From the NCBI GenBank assembly GCA_934277375.1, contig CAKQTZ010000009.1:32000-95999 (forward strand): a stretch of 64,000 nucleotides of DNA, given 5' to 3'. Within the stretch, counting starts at the first letter, position 1. The number at the start of each line of letters is the position of its first letter. Both the position numbers and the translations under genes were made by a program. The DNA is from an uncultured Coprococcus sp. GTDB taxonomy: Bacteria > Bacillota > Clostridia > Lachnospirales > Lachnospiraceae. Shown one piece after another: positions 1-7,994 of the stretch. The notes below the pieces were generated by a model. The model searched no databases and was not told the origin of the DNA. It worked only from the letters and a program-made list of their open reading frames with translations.

Positions 1-23
1 TCAGTTTAACCTTAGATAGTGCT

Positions 24-52
24 ACTATATCATCATAAAGGGACAATGTCAA
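24..52 (-). promoter_or_regulatory. Sigma-A type promoter reading out of the window
   Basis: On the minus strand this is TTGACA (47-52), a 17-bp spacer and TATAGT (24-29). It lies just downstream of the SSB-like gene and points left, so it should drive a gene beyond the left edge. The match is near-consensus with ideal spacing; there is no experimental support. Confidence 0.6.
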
Positions 53-57
53 CAACT

Positions 58-690
58 TTAATCCAGGCATTCCATCTTGCTTACCGAAACCTCATAAGCG
101 GTCTTGCTTATGACCTGATCATTGTCCACTCTCTTCTGATACTCCCTGCTCTGTATACGTCCCCAGATGGCAACGTGTTCACCCACCTGAAGTTTTCCGG
201 CAAATCTTGCATTTCTACCCCAGCATATACATGGTATATAATCACTCTTGCCATATGCCCTGTTGACCGCCAGCAGAACATCTGCTATCTCTCTTCCAAG
301 CGGTGTCATTCTATACACAGGCGCTTTGCATATGTATCCATCCAGATATATCTGATTAGGCCGGTTCTCTTCCTCTGCCTCCTCATCATCAATCTGCTCA
401 ATCTCTCTGACAAACACAGACAGTATAAGCCTATTACGGGTCTCCTCGTGCTTGTTATACGATCTGAACTGTCCTTTTGCCATGATCTTTTCACCGATAT
501 GGGACTCGTTCACATCAAACAATCTGTCTGATACCATAAGTGGAATCACATCATATGTATCGCTCAGTCTGCTGACCATGAGATCCACCATATAGAAGCC
601 CTCTCCAAATATCTCGTGGCTGAATGTGAATTCCGATGCTATCTCTCCTGCTACTACTACCTGATTGTTGTTCAATGTTTTTTCAGTCAT
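58..690 (-). CDS. Single-stranded DNA-binding (SSB)-like protein with two OB-type segments
   Basis: A 210-residue protein resembling SSB-family proteins of Clostridia that carry two OB-fold segments. The first half (about 10-100) reads VVVAGEIASEFTFSHE and ends in a beta-rich strand set. After an acidic linker (DDEEAEEENRP), the second half carries the SSB-like stretch YICKAPVYRMTPLGREIADV with a later IPCICWGRNA and GEHVAIWGRIQSR. It probably binds single-stranded DNA during replication or repair. The ATG at 690 is chosen because it follows a GGAGGGAGAAAAT ribosome binding site; an upstream in-frame codon adds 11 residues but has no site. It lacks the acidic DDDIPF-type C-terminal tip of canonical SSB, so it is more likely an accessory SSB than the essential one. 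It follows dnaE and the methyltransferase in the same orientation. Confidence 0.75.
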   Translation of the reverse strand: MTEKTLNNNQVVVAGEIASEFTFSHEIFGEGFYMVDLMVSRLSDTYDVIPLMVSDRLFDVNESHIGEKIMAKGQFRSYNKHEETRNRLILSVFVREIEQIDDEEAEEENRPNQIYLDGYICKAPVYRMTPLGREIADVLLAVNRAYGKSDYIPCICWGRNARFAGKLQVGEHVAIWGRIQSREYQKRVDNDQVISKTAYEVSVSKMECLD

Positions 691-772
691 ATTTTCTCCC
701 TCCGTTATAACAAACTTTTGCATACTCTAAAGAATATGTTCTGGATTTCAAAAATATGCTGTCTTGTTTAAT

Positions 773-1579
773 CTAGTTTTGTCGTGCTTTTTTTCGCTGT
801 CTCATAACCTCATACGACAAAAGTGTCGCTGATATGGCAGCGTTAAGTGACTCAACCCTGCCCTCCATCGGAATTCTCAGAAGTCTGTCAGAGGTTGCCG
901 AAACCTCATTTGTCAGGCCATTTCCCTCATTTCCTATGAGAAAAGCAACTTTATCAGGAAACTGTATATCATACAGATCATCTCCATCAAGATGTGCCCC
1001 ATACACCACAACACCTTGCCGTCTCATATCTCTTATGACCCGTACCAGATCGTCACACATTATAAATGGAACTCTGAATATGGCACCCATGGTGGATCTG
1101 ACCACCTTAGGATTATAGGGATCACAAGATCCAGGACCTATCACGACAGCTGTCACTCCCGCTGCCTCAGCACTTCTGAGTATCGTCCCCATATTTCCCG
1201 GATCCTGCAGTGTATCCAGTACCAGATATGTCTCCTGTTCTTTTCTTCCTATTATGTCAGAAAGCTCATAATGGGCACATCCGACAACTGCCAAGCACCC
1301 CTGTGGGGTCTTTGTCTGGGATACGCTGGCAAATACCCCATCACTCAAAACATAAACCTTCTCCTGACCAGCAAGCCCGCTGTCATTGATATCTGATCCG
1401 TATTCCTCATACGCGCTCTCAGACAGATATATTTCCTTTACATCCCGGACCGGCAGTTCCCTGAACATCCTTATTCCCTCAACGACAAATACATCTCTCT
1501 GTTTCCTATACCTTGCATCCCTGCTCAGCTTGTTGAGTTCCTTTACTCTTGGGTTGCTGTTTGCTGTAATTATATCCAC
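773..1579 (-). CDS. TrmH/SpoU-family RNA 2'-O-methyltransferase
   Basis: A 268-residue SPOUT methyltransferase that should transfer a methyl group from S-adenosylmethionine to a ribose 2'-OH in rRNA or tRNA. The N-terminal part (NPRVKELNKLSRDARYRKQ) is the substrate-binding SpoU_sub_bind type. The catalytic domain has all three family motifs: DPGNMGTILRSAEAAG near 127-142, IGNEGNGLT near 216-224, and IPMEGRVESLNAAISATLL near 236-254, which together form the SAM-binding trefoil knot. The start is GTG at 1579, preceded by AAGGAG at a good distance; the next Met is internal. It begins 16 nt after the dnaE stop and is probably co-transcribed with it. The exact target nucleotide cannot be told from sequence; 23S rRNA is most likely. 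Confidence 0.88.
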   Translation of the reverse strand: MDIITANSNPRVKELNKLSRDARYRKQRDVFVVEGIRMFRELPVRDVKEIYLSESAYEEYGSDINDSGLAGQEKVYVLSDGVFASVSQTKTPQGCLAVVGCAHYELSDIIGRKEQETYLVLDTLQDPGNMGTILRSAEAAGVTAVVIGPGSCDPYNPKVVRSTMGAIFRVPFIMCDDLVRVIRDMRRQGVVVYGAHLDGDDLYDIQFPDKVAFLIGNEGNGLTNEVSATSDRLLRIPMEGRVESLNAAISATLLSYEVMRQRKKARQN

Positions 1580-1594
1580 TTCAATCTCCTTAAC

Positions 1595-4500
1595 TCAGAC
1601 TTTTCTCAACAAAACACGATCCTTGCCATACTCCATCTGCAGAGCATAGACAATTCCTGAATTTTCATCAACACAGAATCCACGTCCCATATTTTTTGCC
1701 TGCCTTGTCTTCTTTAGCTGCACATATACAGGACAGTTCCCCTTGTGCTCCTCGAGTATCGATATGAATGCAGATTCATTTTTCGTATATTCCTCCACAT
1801 CCTCGAACAGCACCCAGAGCTGACTGTCACTCTGCGCCACCTGTCTGGCCTGCCTGTTCTGACCGCCCTGTCTGTTCCATGTATTCCTATTTTGGAATCC
1901 GGCGCCATGCTCAGCTTCCTCAAATGTGATAAGATCAGACGCTATAAGCTTGTTCTCTTTCTCACCCAGATTTGCTCTTCCTCTCACAAACACCCTGTTG
2001 TCCACAGATAGTCTGTCCCTGTATTTTTCAAAATCACGAGGAAAGAATATAAGCTCCATCTGCCCTATCATGTCCTCTACAGTTACATACGCCATGTTCT
2101 GATTCTGTTTCGTGAGTTTCACTGTGACCCTTGTGATAATACCTCCCACCGTGTAAAATGCGTTGTCCTCAAGACGTGTGCCCTCATCTTCCGTCTGTGC
2201 ACCATTGTCATCCTCGTCACTGTCCACAACGAAATCAATGGACTGGGCAGTACACATCTTTTCCATAAGATCTACATACTTTCCAAGTGGATGTCCCGAT
2301 ATATACACTCCAAGAACTGATTTCTCCAGCGCCAGCCGCTCCTGATCTGAATACTCCTCAACATCGGGATAAGGCACCTGACTGCTCTGGGCAAAGTCAT
2401 CACCCATGAGATCGAACAATGACATCTGTCCTGACTCCCGGCTCTTTCTCTCCCTTGCAGCCTCCTCTGATATTGCCGGCAGTGCCATAAGCATCTGTTT
2501 TCTGTTGGCTCCCATTCCATCGAATGCTCCGCTCATTATCAGTGCCTCTACTGTCTTTTTGTTTGTATCCTTTGCTGGCATTCTGGTGAGGAAGTCTCTC
2601 AGGTCTTTGAACGGACCCTTCTCTTTCCTCTCAAGTTCTATCCTGTCAACCACAGCGCCACCCACGCTCTTTATTCCAGATAATCCATATCTTATCCTGC
2701 CATCACTTATGGAGAATTTTGCAACTCCCTCATTTATATCAGGCGGCAGAACCTCTACCCCCATATGTTTACACACGCTTATATATTTTGCAACTTTTCC
2801 GTTATTGTCTATAACCGAGGACATGAGTGCAGCCATAAACTCCACTGGGTAATAATACTTGAGATAGGCCGTCTGTGCTGCAAGGACAGCATATGCAACG
2901 GAATGGGACTTGTTGAATGCATACTCCGCAAACTTCATCATCTCATCAAATATCTTGTTTGCCACATCCTCTGGGATACCATTTGCGATGCATCCAGAAA
3001 CATGAAGTTCTTCATTGCCATACACAAAGTTATGGCGCTCCTTCTCCATCTCCTCCGGCTTCTTTTTTGCCATAGCTCTTCTAACGAGGTCACTTCTGCC
3101 AAGTGTATATCCGGCAAGCTTCATAACTATCTGCATAACCTGTTCCTGATATATAATACATCCATATGTCGGCTCAAGTATCTCCTCCAGCTCAGGTGTA
3201 TCATATCTCACAAGCTCTCTGTTCTCTTTGCCTCTTATATAATCATCTATGAACTGCATTGGTCCCGGTCTGAACAGCGCAACTCCGGCGATTACATCGT
3301 CAAGACTCTGAGGTTTAAGCTTCATCATGAAGTTTTTCATACCCTCACTTTCGAGCTGGAACATGCCTTCTGTCTTTCCCTGTCCCATAAGCCCCAGAAT
3401 GTTCGGGTCATCATAGTCTATATTGTCTATATCCAGATCTTTTCCTGTGGTCTCCTTTACAAGTTTAACAGTGTCCTGTATAACTGTAGCCGTCCTGAGT
3501 CCAAGAAAATCCATCTTCAGCATACCCAGGTGCTCCACCGTATTTTTCTCAAACTGTGTAACTACCGCTCCCTCGGCTCCGACTGACAGTGGAGCATACT
3601 CCTCAATAGCCTCCCTGCCTATTACGACTCCAGCGGCATGCATTCCCGCATTTCTCGGAAGTCCCTCCAGCTTCTTGGCTATATCAACCATCTTTTTGAT
3701 GTCATCAGAGCTGTTATACATATCTCTGAAATCCTTACTGGTCTTCAATGCAATATCTATGGTAATATCCTTTTCGGCCGGTATCGCTTTTGCCAGTGAA
3801 TCACACAATGCATAAGGAAGATCCATCGCACGTCCCACATCACGAATAACATTTCTTGCACCCATGGTCTGATATGCTATTATCTGGGTAACGCACTCCT
3901 CTCCGTATTTCTTTACGCAGTAATCGATTACTTCCTGACGCCTGATATAGCAAAAGTCTATATCTATATCAGGCATGGATACTCTCTCTGGATTAAGGAA
4001 TCTCTCAAAGAGTAGGTTATACTGCAGCGGTTCTATAGTAGTTATATCAAGACAATATGCCACTACACTACCAACCGCCGATCCTCGTCCCGGACCAACA
4101 GCGATTCCGTGTGACTTTGCAAAATGTATGAAATCCCATACTATCAGAAAATAGTCCACAAATCCCATACTCTTTATGACTGATAGTTCATAATCTATTC
4201 TCTGTCTGACATTATATCCATGAGTTCCCTCTGGCATATCCTGTGCATCATCGTAGCTTATTCCATATTTCTTATGCATTCCCTCATATACCAGATGTTC
4301 CAGATATTCCTCAGCGGTATACCCTTCTGGTACATCAAACCTCGGAACCTTCTGCTCACCAAACACGATATTGACATTACATCTTTCTGCTATCTTGTGA
4401 GTATTTTCAAGAGCCTCCAATGCATAAGGAAACAGCTCCGCCATCTCTTCTTTGGACTTGAGATAGAACTGTCCACCGTCATAGCGCATTCTGTTCTCAT

Positions 4501-5194
4501 CTTGCACCTTTTTGTTTGTCTGTATACACAGAAGAACATCGTGGGCTTCCCAGTCCTCTGCATATATATAATGGGAATCATTCGTCACAACCATAGGTAT
4601 TCCCAGTTCCTTTGACAGCCTCATGATACCAGCATTCACTGTAGCCTGCTCAGGGATTCCATGATCCTGCATCTCCAGAAAATAATTGTTTTCACCGAAC
4701 ATATTTCTGTATCTTATAGCAGTCACCTTGGCTGCCTCATAGTCACCTTTCCTCAGGTTGGTGGCCACCTCACCTGCAAGGCAGGCGCTGAGTGCTATGA
4801 TTCCTTCATGATATTTCTCCAACACTTCCATATCTACCCTTGGCTTATAGTAGAAGCCCTCGGTAAATCCCCTTGTCACTATCTTGGACAGATTATGATA
4901 TCCCAGATCATTCTCTGCCAGAAGCACCAGATGATAATATCTGTCATCTCCCTTGCTTATCTCTCTGTCAAATCTTGAGCCTGGACTGACGTACACTTCG
5001 CAACCCAATATTGGCTTTATACCGGCTGCATGACACGCCTCATAGAACTCTATCACGCCATACATGACCCCATGGTCGGTTATAGCCAGAGAATCATATC
5101 CGAGCTCCTTTGCTCTTTTTACAAGATCCTTTATCTTTGCAGCTCCATCCAGCAGACTATATCCTGTATGGACATGCAAATGTGTAAACTCCAT
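1595..5194 (-). CDS. dnaE: DNA polymerase III alpha subunit, DnaE type
   Basis: A replicative C-family DNA polymerase of 1199 residues, the usual length of DnaE. The N-terminal PHP domain has its metal-binding signature (FTHLHVHTGYSLLDG, DHGVMYGV, later ACLAGEV and NDSHY). The palm has GPGRGSAVGS and the catalytic aspartates in MPDIDIDF. Fingers and beta-binding regions follow (LFRPGPMQF, YQEQVM, KSHSVAYA), then an HhH region and a C-terminal OB fold (VGGIITRV...GQMELIFFP). Start: ATG at 5194 follows GGGAGG at 7 nt; an upstream in-frame codon adds 11 residues without a ribosome binding site. Low-GC Firmicutes usually carry PolC as well, so this is probably the lagging-strand or initiating polymerase. 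No proofreading exonuclease is inserted, unlike PolC. Confidence 0.96.
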   Translation of the reverse strand: MEFTHLHVHTGYSLLDGAAKIKDLVKRAKELGYDSLAITDHGVMYGVIEFYEACHAAGIKPILGCEVYVSPGSRFDREISKGDDRYYHLVLLAENDLGYHNLSKIVTRGFTEGFYYKPRVDMEVLEKYHEGIIALSACLAGEVATNLRKGDYEAAKVTAIRYRNMFGENNYFLEMQDHGIPEQATVNAGIMRLSKELGIPMVVTNDSHYIYAEDWEAHDVLLCIQTNKKVQDENRMRYDGGQFYLKSKEEMAELFPYALEALENTHKIAERCNVNIVFGEQKVPRFDVPEGYTAEEYLEHLVYEGMHKKYGISYDDAQDMPEGTHGYNVRQRIDYELSVIKSMGFVDYFLIVWDFIHFAKSHGIAVGPGRGSAVGSVVAYCLDITTIEPLQYNLLFERFLNPERVSMPDIDIDFCYIRRQEVIDYCVKKYGEECVTQIIAYQTMGARNVIRDVGRAMDLPYALCDSLAKAIPAEKDITIDIALKTSKDFRDMYNSSDDIKKMVDIAKKLEGLPRNAGMHAAGVVIGREAIEEYAPLSVGAEGAVVTQFEKNTVEHLGMLKMDFLGLRTATVIQDTVKLVKETTGKDLDIDNIDYDDPNILGLMGQGKTEGMFQLESEGMKNFMMKLKPQSLDDVIAGVALFRPGPMQFIDDYIRGKENRELVRYDTPELEEILEPTYGCIIYQEQVMQIVMKLAGYTLGRSDLVRRAMAKKKPEEMEKERHNFVYGNEELHVSGCIANGIPEDVANKIFDEMMKFAEYAFNKSHSVAYAVLAAQTAYLKYYYPVEFMAALMSSVIDNNGKVAKYISVCKHMGVEVLPPDINEGVAKFSISDGRIRYGLSGIKSVGGAVVDRIELERKEKGPFKDLRDFLTRMPAKDTNKKTVEALIMSGAFDGMGANRKQMLMALPAISEEAARERKSRESGQMSLFDLMGDDFAQSSQVPYPDVEEYSDQERLALEKSVLGVYISGHPLGKYVDLMEKMCTAQSIDFVVDSDEDDNGAQTEDEGTRLEDNAFYTVGGIITRVTVKLTKQNQNMAYVTVEDMIGQMELIFFPRDFEKYRDRLSVDNRVFVRGRANLGEKENKLIASDLITFEEAEHGAGFQNRNTWNRQGGQNRQARQVAQSDSQLWVLFEDVEEYTKNESAFISILEEHKGNCPVYVQLKKTRQAKNMGRGFCVDENSGIVYALQMEYGKDRVLLRKV

Positions 5195-5251
5195 GCAATA
5201 CCTCCCTATAAAATCTATTTCGTACATTCCTGCTCCACTGTTTTCTTCTGG

Positions 5252-5800
5252 TTATCGTTTATTATGTAAAATCTCGCGTCTGATATAATCAAAAGTATAA
5301 TCCTCACCTTTCTCTGCCAACGTTCTTAGCATGAGTTCAAGCAATTCTGCAGATTCCGGGTGAAGCATATTTCTGGATCTTCCTCTCAGATAATACTCAA
5401 GAGGGTAAGAATCCGAATATTTGTCTCCATTATAGTTCTTACTTGCCGCAACCCTGTCGCAAAACATCTCGACGACGTATTTTACAGGCATCTTCATCCC
5501 TATCAACTGTTTACAACTCTTATCTATGCTATAATCTATCCAGTATTCAAGATGATGCTTATTCCTCCCTTTGTGATGAAGCCAGGCACTTGAATATCCC
5601 TTCTCTTCTCTCTCTGCATCGTTTGGGCTTCTGTTTCCCTGAAAATACTTTGCGCCAACAGAGAACTCTGTCCACGTATATTTTGACAGATCATGCAGTA
5701 ATCCTTGCTTATACAATCCGCATCTGAAGCAGTTTTTCATAACCATCTTCTTATGCCTGTTTATAGTTTTCAAATGTTTGTACCATTTTGGTGCTTCCAT
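5252..5800 (-). CDS. DUF5662-like protein of unknown function
   Basis: A 182-residue protein resembling a family found in Firmicutes and phages (DUF5662-like). It starts with a Trp/Lys/His-rich helix (APKWYKHLKTINRHKKMV), continues with CGLYKQGLLHDLSKYTWTEF, where the LLHDLSKY stretch looks like an HD-like metal site, and then has HHKGRNKHHLEYW and PVKYVVEMFCDRVAASKNY. The His/Asp motifs suggest a metal-dependent hydrolase fold, but no reaction is known. The ATG at 5800 is preferred because it follows AAGGAG by 8 nt; longer forms would run back into the tRNA-Thr gene. It lies between tRNA-Thr and dnaE on the same strand and may be transcribed from the tRNA promoter. Confidence 0.65.
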   Translation of the reverse strand: MEAPKWYKHLKTINRHKKMVMKNCFRCGLYKQGLLHDLSKYTWTEFSVGAKYFQGNRSPNDAEREEKGYSSAWLHHKGRNKHHLEYWIDYSIDKSCKQLIGMKMPVKYVVEMFCDRVAASKNYNGDKYSDSYPLEYYLRGRSRNMLHPESAELLELMLRTLAEKGEDYTFDYIRREILHNKR

Positions 5801-5906
5801 ATTCCAGTCTCCTTCTGCATCCATTAACCAGTAACCCCGTCTTGCCGTTAAGTCTATAGACACAAAAACTGCCAGCAAAAACCTTTTGCCGACAGTTTCA
5901 ATTCTA

Positions 5907-5979
<73 letters not shown>

Positions 5980-6008
5980 ATCTATAAAAATACTGCCAAT
6001 GACCTATG

Positions 6009-7289
6009 TTAAAAACACCATATTCCATATAGCGGTACATTTACCAATCCTTTATCTACATACATATCATCCGTTGATATCCTTATGGATGTCTGATTAT
6101 CATATCTCTGCTTAAATACTCTGGAACTCTGAGCCTTTGTATGAGGGCTTGTCTGCACATCAACAGGTATGGCCTCTCCATTACCTTCATATACAAAATC
6201 TACCTTTGCCGTGGCCGATGATATCCAGAAATATAACTCTCCTATGTTCCTGTTCGCATATAATTCAGCAAGTGCATACTGTTCTGCTATGCTTCCATCC
6301 ATCATATCAAGAACATTCTCTCTATCTATGTCCTGAACCAATATCCCAGCCATGATTCTCAGCAGACCATGATCCAAATGATATATCTCAAAAGATTTAT
6401 CATCGCGCTGTCTGGCAAGTGGTAAAACACCGGTTCTTACTCTGTATACCTGCCTTACAACACCCATCCTGACCAGTTGATCAACAGATGCTTCATACTC
6501 CCTGGCTCTCGCTTTAGGATCCACATAACCATACATAAACTTTTTGTTCTCTTTCGTGAACTGTACAGGTATGCTGTTCCATATCGCAATCACCTTATTG
6601 AGATATCTCTTCGGAGTGGAGTTTATCAGATATTCGGTCATTCTGTCAAGTATAGACTTCAATACAACATCAATTCTTTTAAAATCTCCTGTCTTATAAT
6701 ACTCCTCAACTGCCTCTGGCATACCACCTGTCAGAAAAAAAGCTTCAAGCATCATCTGTACGCTGTCACGTACTTCGTCAGGGATAGCCGTTATTCTCTG
6801 ATTCTCCACATATGAACACAGCTTTCTTCCCTTTCCCGCCTTCAGGAATTCATCGAATGTCATCGGCATCATCTCATATACATTTATATCGTCAATGCAC
6901 TCTTCCTCCCCCGGCATCATACCACTGATCGTAGCTATCACGCATATCCTGCAATCGGTGTTATATCTTGCATATGCTACAAGATTTTTCAGCAATCCGT
7001 CACAGTTCTGTGCATTATCAAATATAAGCAGTTTATCCTTGAAATCATACTTGTCAAGCGACGTTGTGAGTTTTGCATGAAGCTTTTCAGGGCGTCTCTC
7101 CTTGGCAGCATACGTTGAAAACTCAGTGTACTTGCTCATGTCAATTATAATATAATCCTTAAAAAATCCCATTGCAAAGTCTACAACAGCCCATGTCTTA
7201 CCGACAAGCTTTCCTCCACGCACTACAGCCACTTTATCTGCGCCAGTTTCATACCATGCTGCAAGATCATTCATTATATTTCTAAACAA
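6009..7289 (-). CDS. AAA-type ATPase with DUF4143-like C-terminus
   Basis: A roughly 426-residue member of the AAA_14/DUF4143 ATPases, widespread in gut Clostridia and Bacteroidetes and of unknown role. The P-loop is VRGGKLVGKTW, where the family usually has RGARQVGKT. The Walker B-like stretch is LLIFDNAQN, followed by the sensor-like VIATIS and the family hallmark YEMMPMTFDEFLKAG. The C-terminal part has the nuclease-like ISSATAKVDFVYEGNGEAIPVDVQ. The start is a judgement: the reading frame extends to a GTG at 7340, but the promoter at 7331-7359 would start transcription inside that extension, and TTG at 7289 has a GAGGTG site 6 nt upstream. It lies between tRNA-Thr and a possible DNA-binding gene, suggesting a small accessory island. 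Confidence 0.75.
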   Translation of the reverse strand: MFRNIMNDLAAWYETGADKVAVVRGGKLVGKTWAVVDFAMGFFKDYIIIDMSKYTEFSTYAAKERRPEKLHAKLTTSLDKYDFKDKLLIFDNAQNCDGLLKNLVAYARYNTDCRICVIATISGMMPGEEECIDDINVYEMMPMTFDEFLKAGKGRKLCSYVENQRITAIPDEVRDSVQMMLEAFFLTGGMPEAVEEYYKTGDFKRIDVVLKSILDRMTEYLINSTPKRYLNKVIAIWNSIPVQFTKENKKFMYGYVDPKARAREYEASVDQLVRMGVVRQVYRVRTGVLPLARQRDDKSFEIYHLDHGLLRIMAGILVQDIDRENVLDMMDGSIAEQYALAELYANRNIGELYFWISSATAKVDFVYEGNGEAIPVDVQTSPHTKAQSSRVFKQRYDNQTSIRISTDDMYVDKGLVNVPLYGIWCF

Positions 7290-7330
7290 GTATCTCACCT
7301 CGGTTCCGTCACTTTTTTCAAATCGATTAC

Positions 7331-7359
7331 AGAATATCACTTATATAATCCAATGTAAA
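7331..7359 (-). promoter_or_regulatory. Promoter of the AAA ATPase gene
   Basis: On the minus strand: TTTACA (7354-7359), a 17-bp spacer and TATTCT (7331-7336). Transcription would begin near 7324, giving a leader of about 35 nt to the TTG start at 7289. The -35 box overlaps the inverted repeat at 7355-7371. Confidence 0.45.
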
Positions 7360-7371
7360 TATATAATTTAC
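7355..7371. promoter_or_regulatory. Inverted repeat GTAAAT-ATATA-ATTTAC, possible operator
   Basis: A perfect 6-bp inverted repeat with a 5-bp centre lies in the gap between the possible ribbon-helix-helix gene and the ATPase and overlaps the predicted -35 of the ATPase. That is where a repressor would bind. AT-rich palindromes are common by chance, so support is moderate. Confidence 0.35.
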
Positions 7372-7401
7372 TGTAATTTCATGTTTATCTCTCACTTATT
7401 A

Positions 7402-7893
7402 TCACTCATACAAGAACTTTTCGCGGAAATAAGTTTTCAGTGCAGGTTCATCTATATCCATGTACTTCAGTACCACCTCACACAAAAATTCCTTGTAATA
7501 CCCCCAGTCTTCTCCAGATATGTCTATCTTTTGCCTATCTTCATAAAATATCTCTCCAAGTTTGTTCTTGAGTTTAATCGTTGCATTGTAAAGGTTCGCC
7601 TGATCCTTATCCGAATCATACTTTTCCACATCAACTGTCATGTCTCCATATTTCAGATGTGCTTCTCCCCTCATCACAACAACATCCCTCTCTATTCTTG
7701 AGATACATTTCTCTTCTACCATATCCCGAAGAAAATATTCACGATTCTCAAACAAATATCGTTTTATCGCCATAATAATTATCTCGTTTTGAGAATAGCC
7801 TGTATAATTTGAGAGTCGCTCCACATCGCGAGCCATTCTTGAATCCATTCTAAGAGGTTTATTAGTAAGTTCCCTTTTGTTAAGTCCCGGCAT
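7402..7893 (-). CDS. Small protein with a possible ribbon-helix-helix N-terminus
   Basis: A 163-residue protein I do not recognise as a whole. The first 50 residues (KPLRMDSRMARDVERLSNYTGYSQNEIIIMAIKRYLFENREYF) look like a ribbon-helix-helix DNA-binding fold: a short basic strand, then two helices separated by a GYSQNE turn. The remainder is charged and acidic with no recognised domain. The ATG at 7893 follows GGGAG by 8 nt. The gene sits about 35 nt after a strong terminator, so it may depend on readthrough. Its neighbour is the ATPase, and the intergenic inverted repeat could be its binding site; that pairing is inference. Confidence 0.5.
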   Translation of the reverse strand: MPGLNKRELTNKPLRMDSRMARDVERLSNYTGYSQNEIIIMAIKRYLFENREYFLRDMVEEKCISRIERDVVVMRGEAHLKYGDMTVDVEKYDSDKDQANLYNATIKLKNKLGEIFYEDRQKIDISGEDWGYYKEFLCEVVLKYMDIDEPALKTYFREKFLYE

Positions 7894-7924
7894 TATTCTG
7901 CTCCCTTTCCTCAGATTCTTAGAT

Positions 7925-7953
7925 AAAAAGCCCGGAGGAGTGAATCCTCCGGG
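7925..7953 (-). terminator. Rho-independent terminator of the TPR/Sel1 gene
   Basis: A 9-bp GC-rich stem (CCCGGAGGA / TCCTCCGGG, 7931-7953) is followed on the minus strand by CTTTTTAT. It lies 42 nt after the stop of the TPR/Sel1 gene. Confidence 0.85.
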
Positions 7954-7994
7954 TCGTAATGTTCAAAATATATGACTTACCATCACGCTGTGCG

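Noticed and set aside
19..531. Plus-strand open frame antisense to the SSB-like gene
   Set aside because: No ribosome binding site or family match; the minus-strand SSB-like frame explains the region.
5980..6008. Promoter for tRNA-Thr just upstream
   Set aside because: A possible TTAACA-N17-TTTTAT would place the start of transcription inside or at the tRNA end; not convincing.
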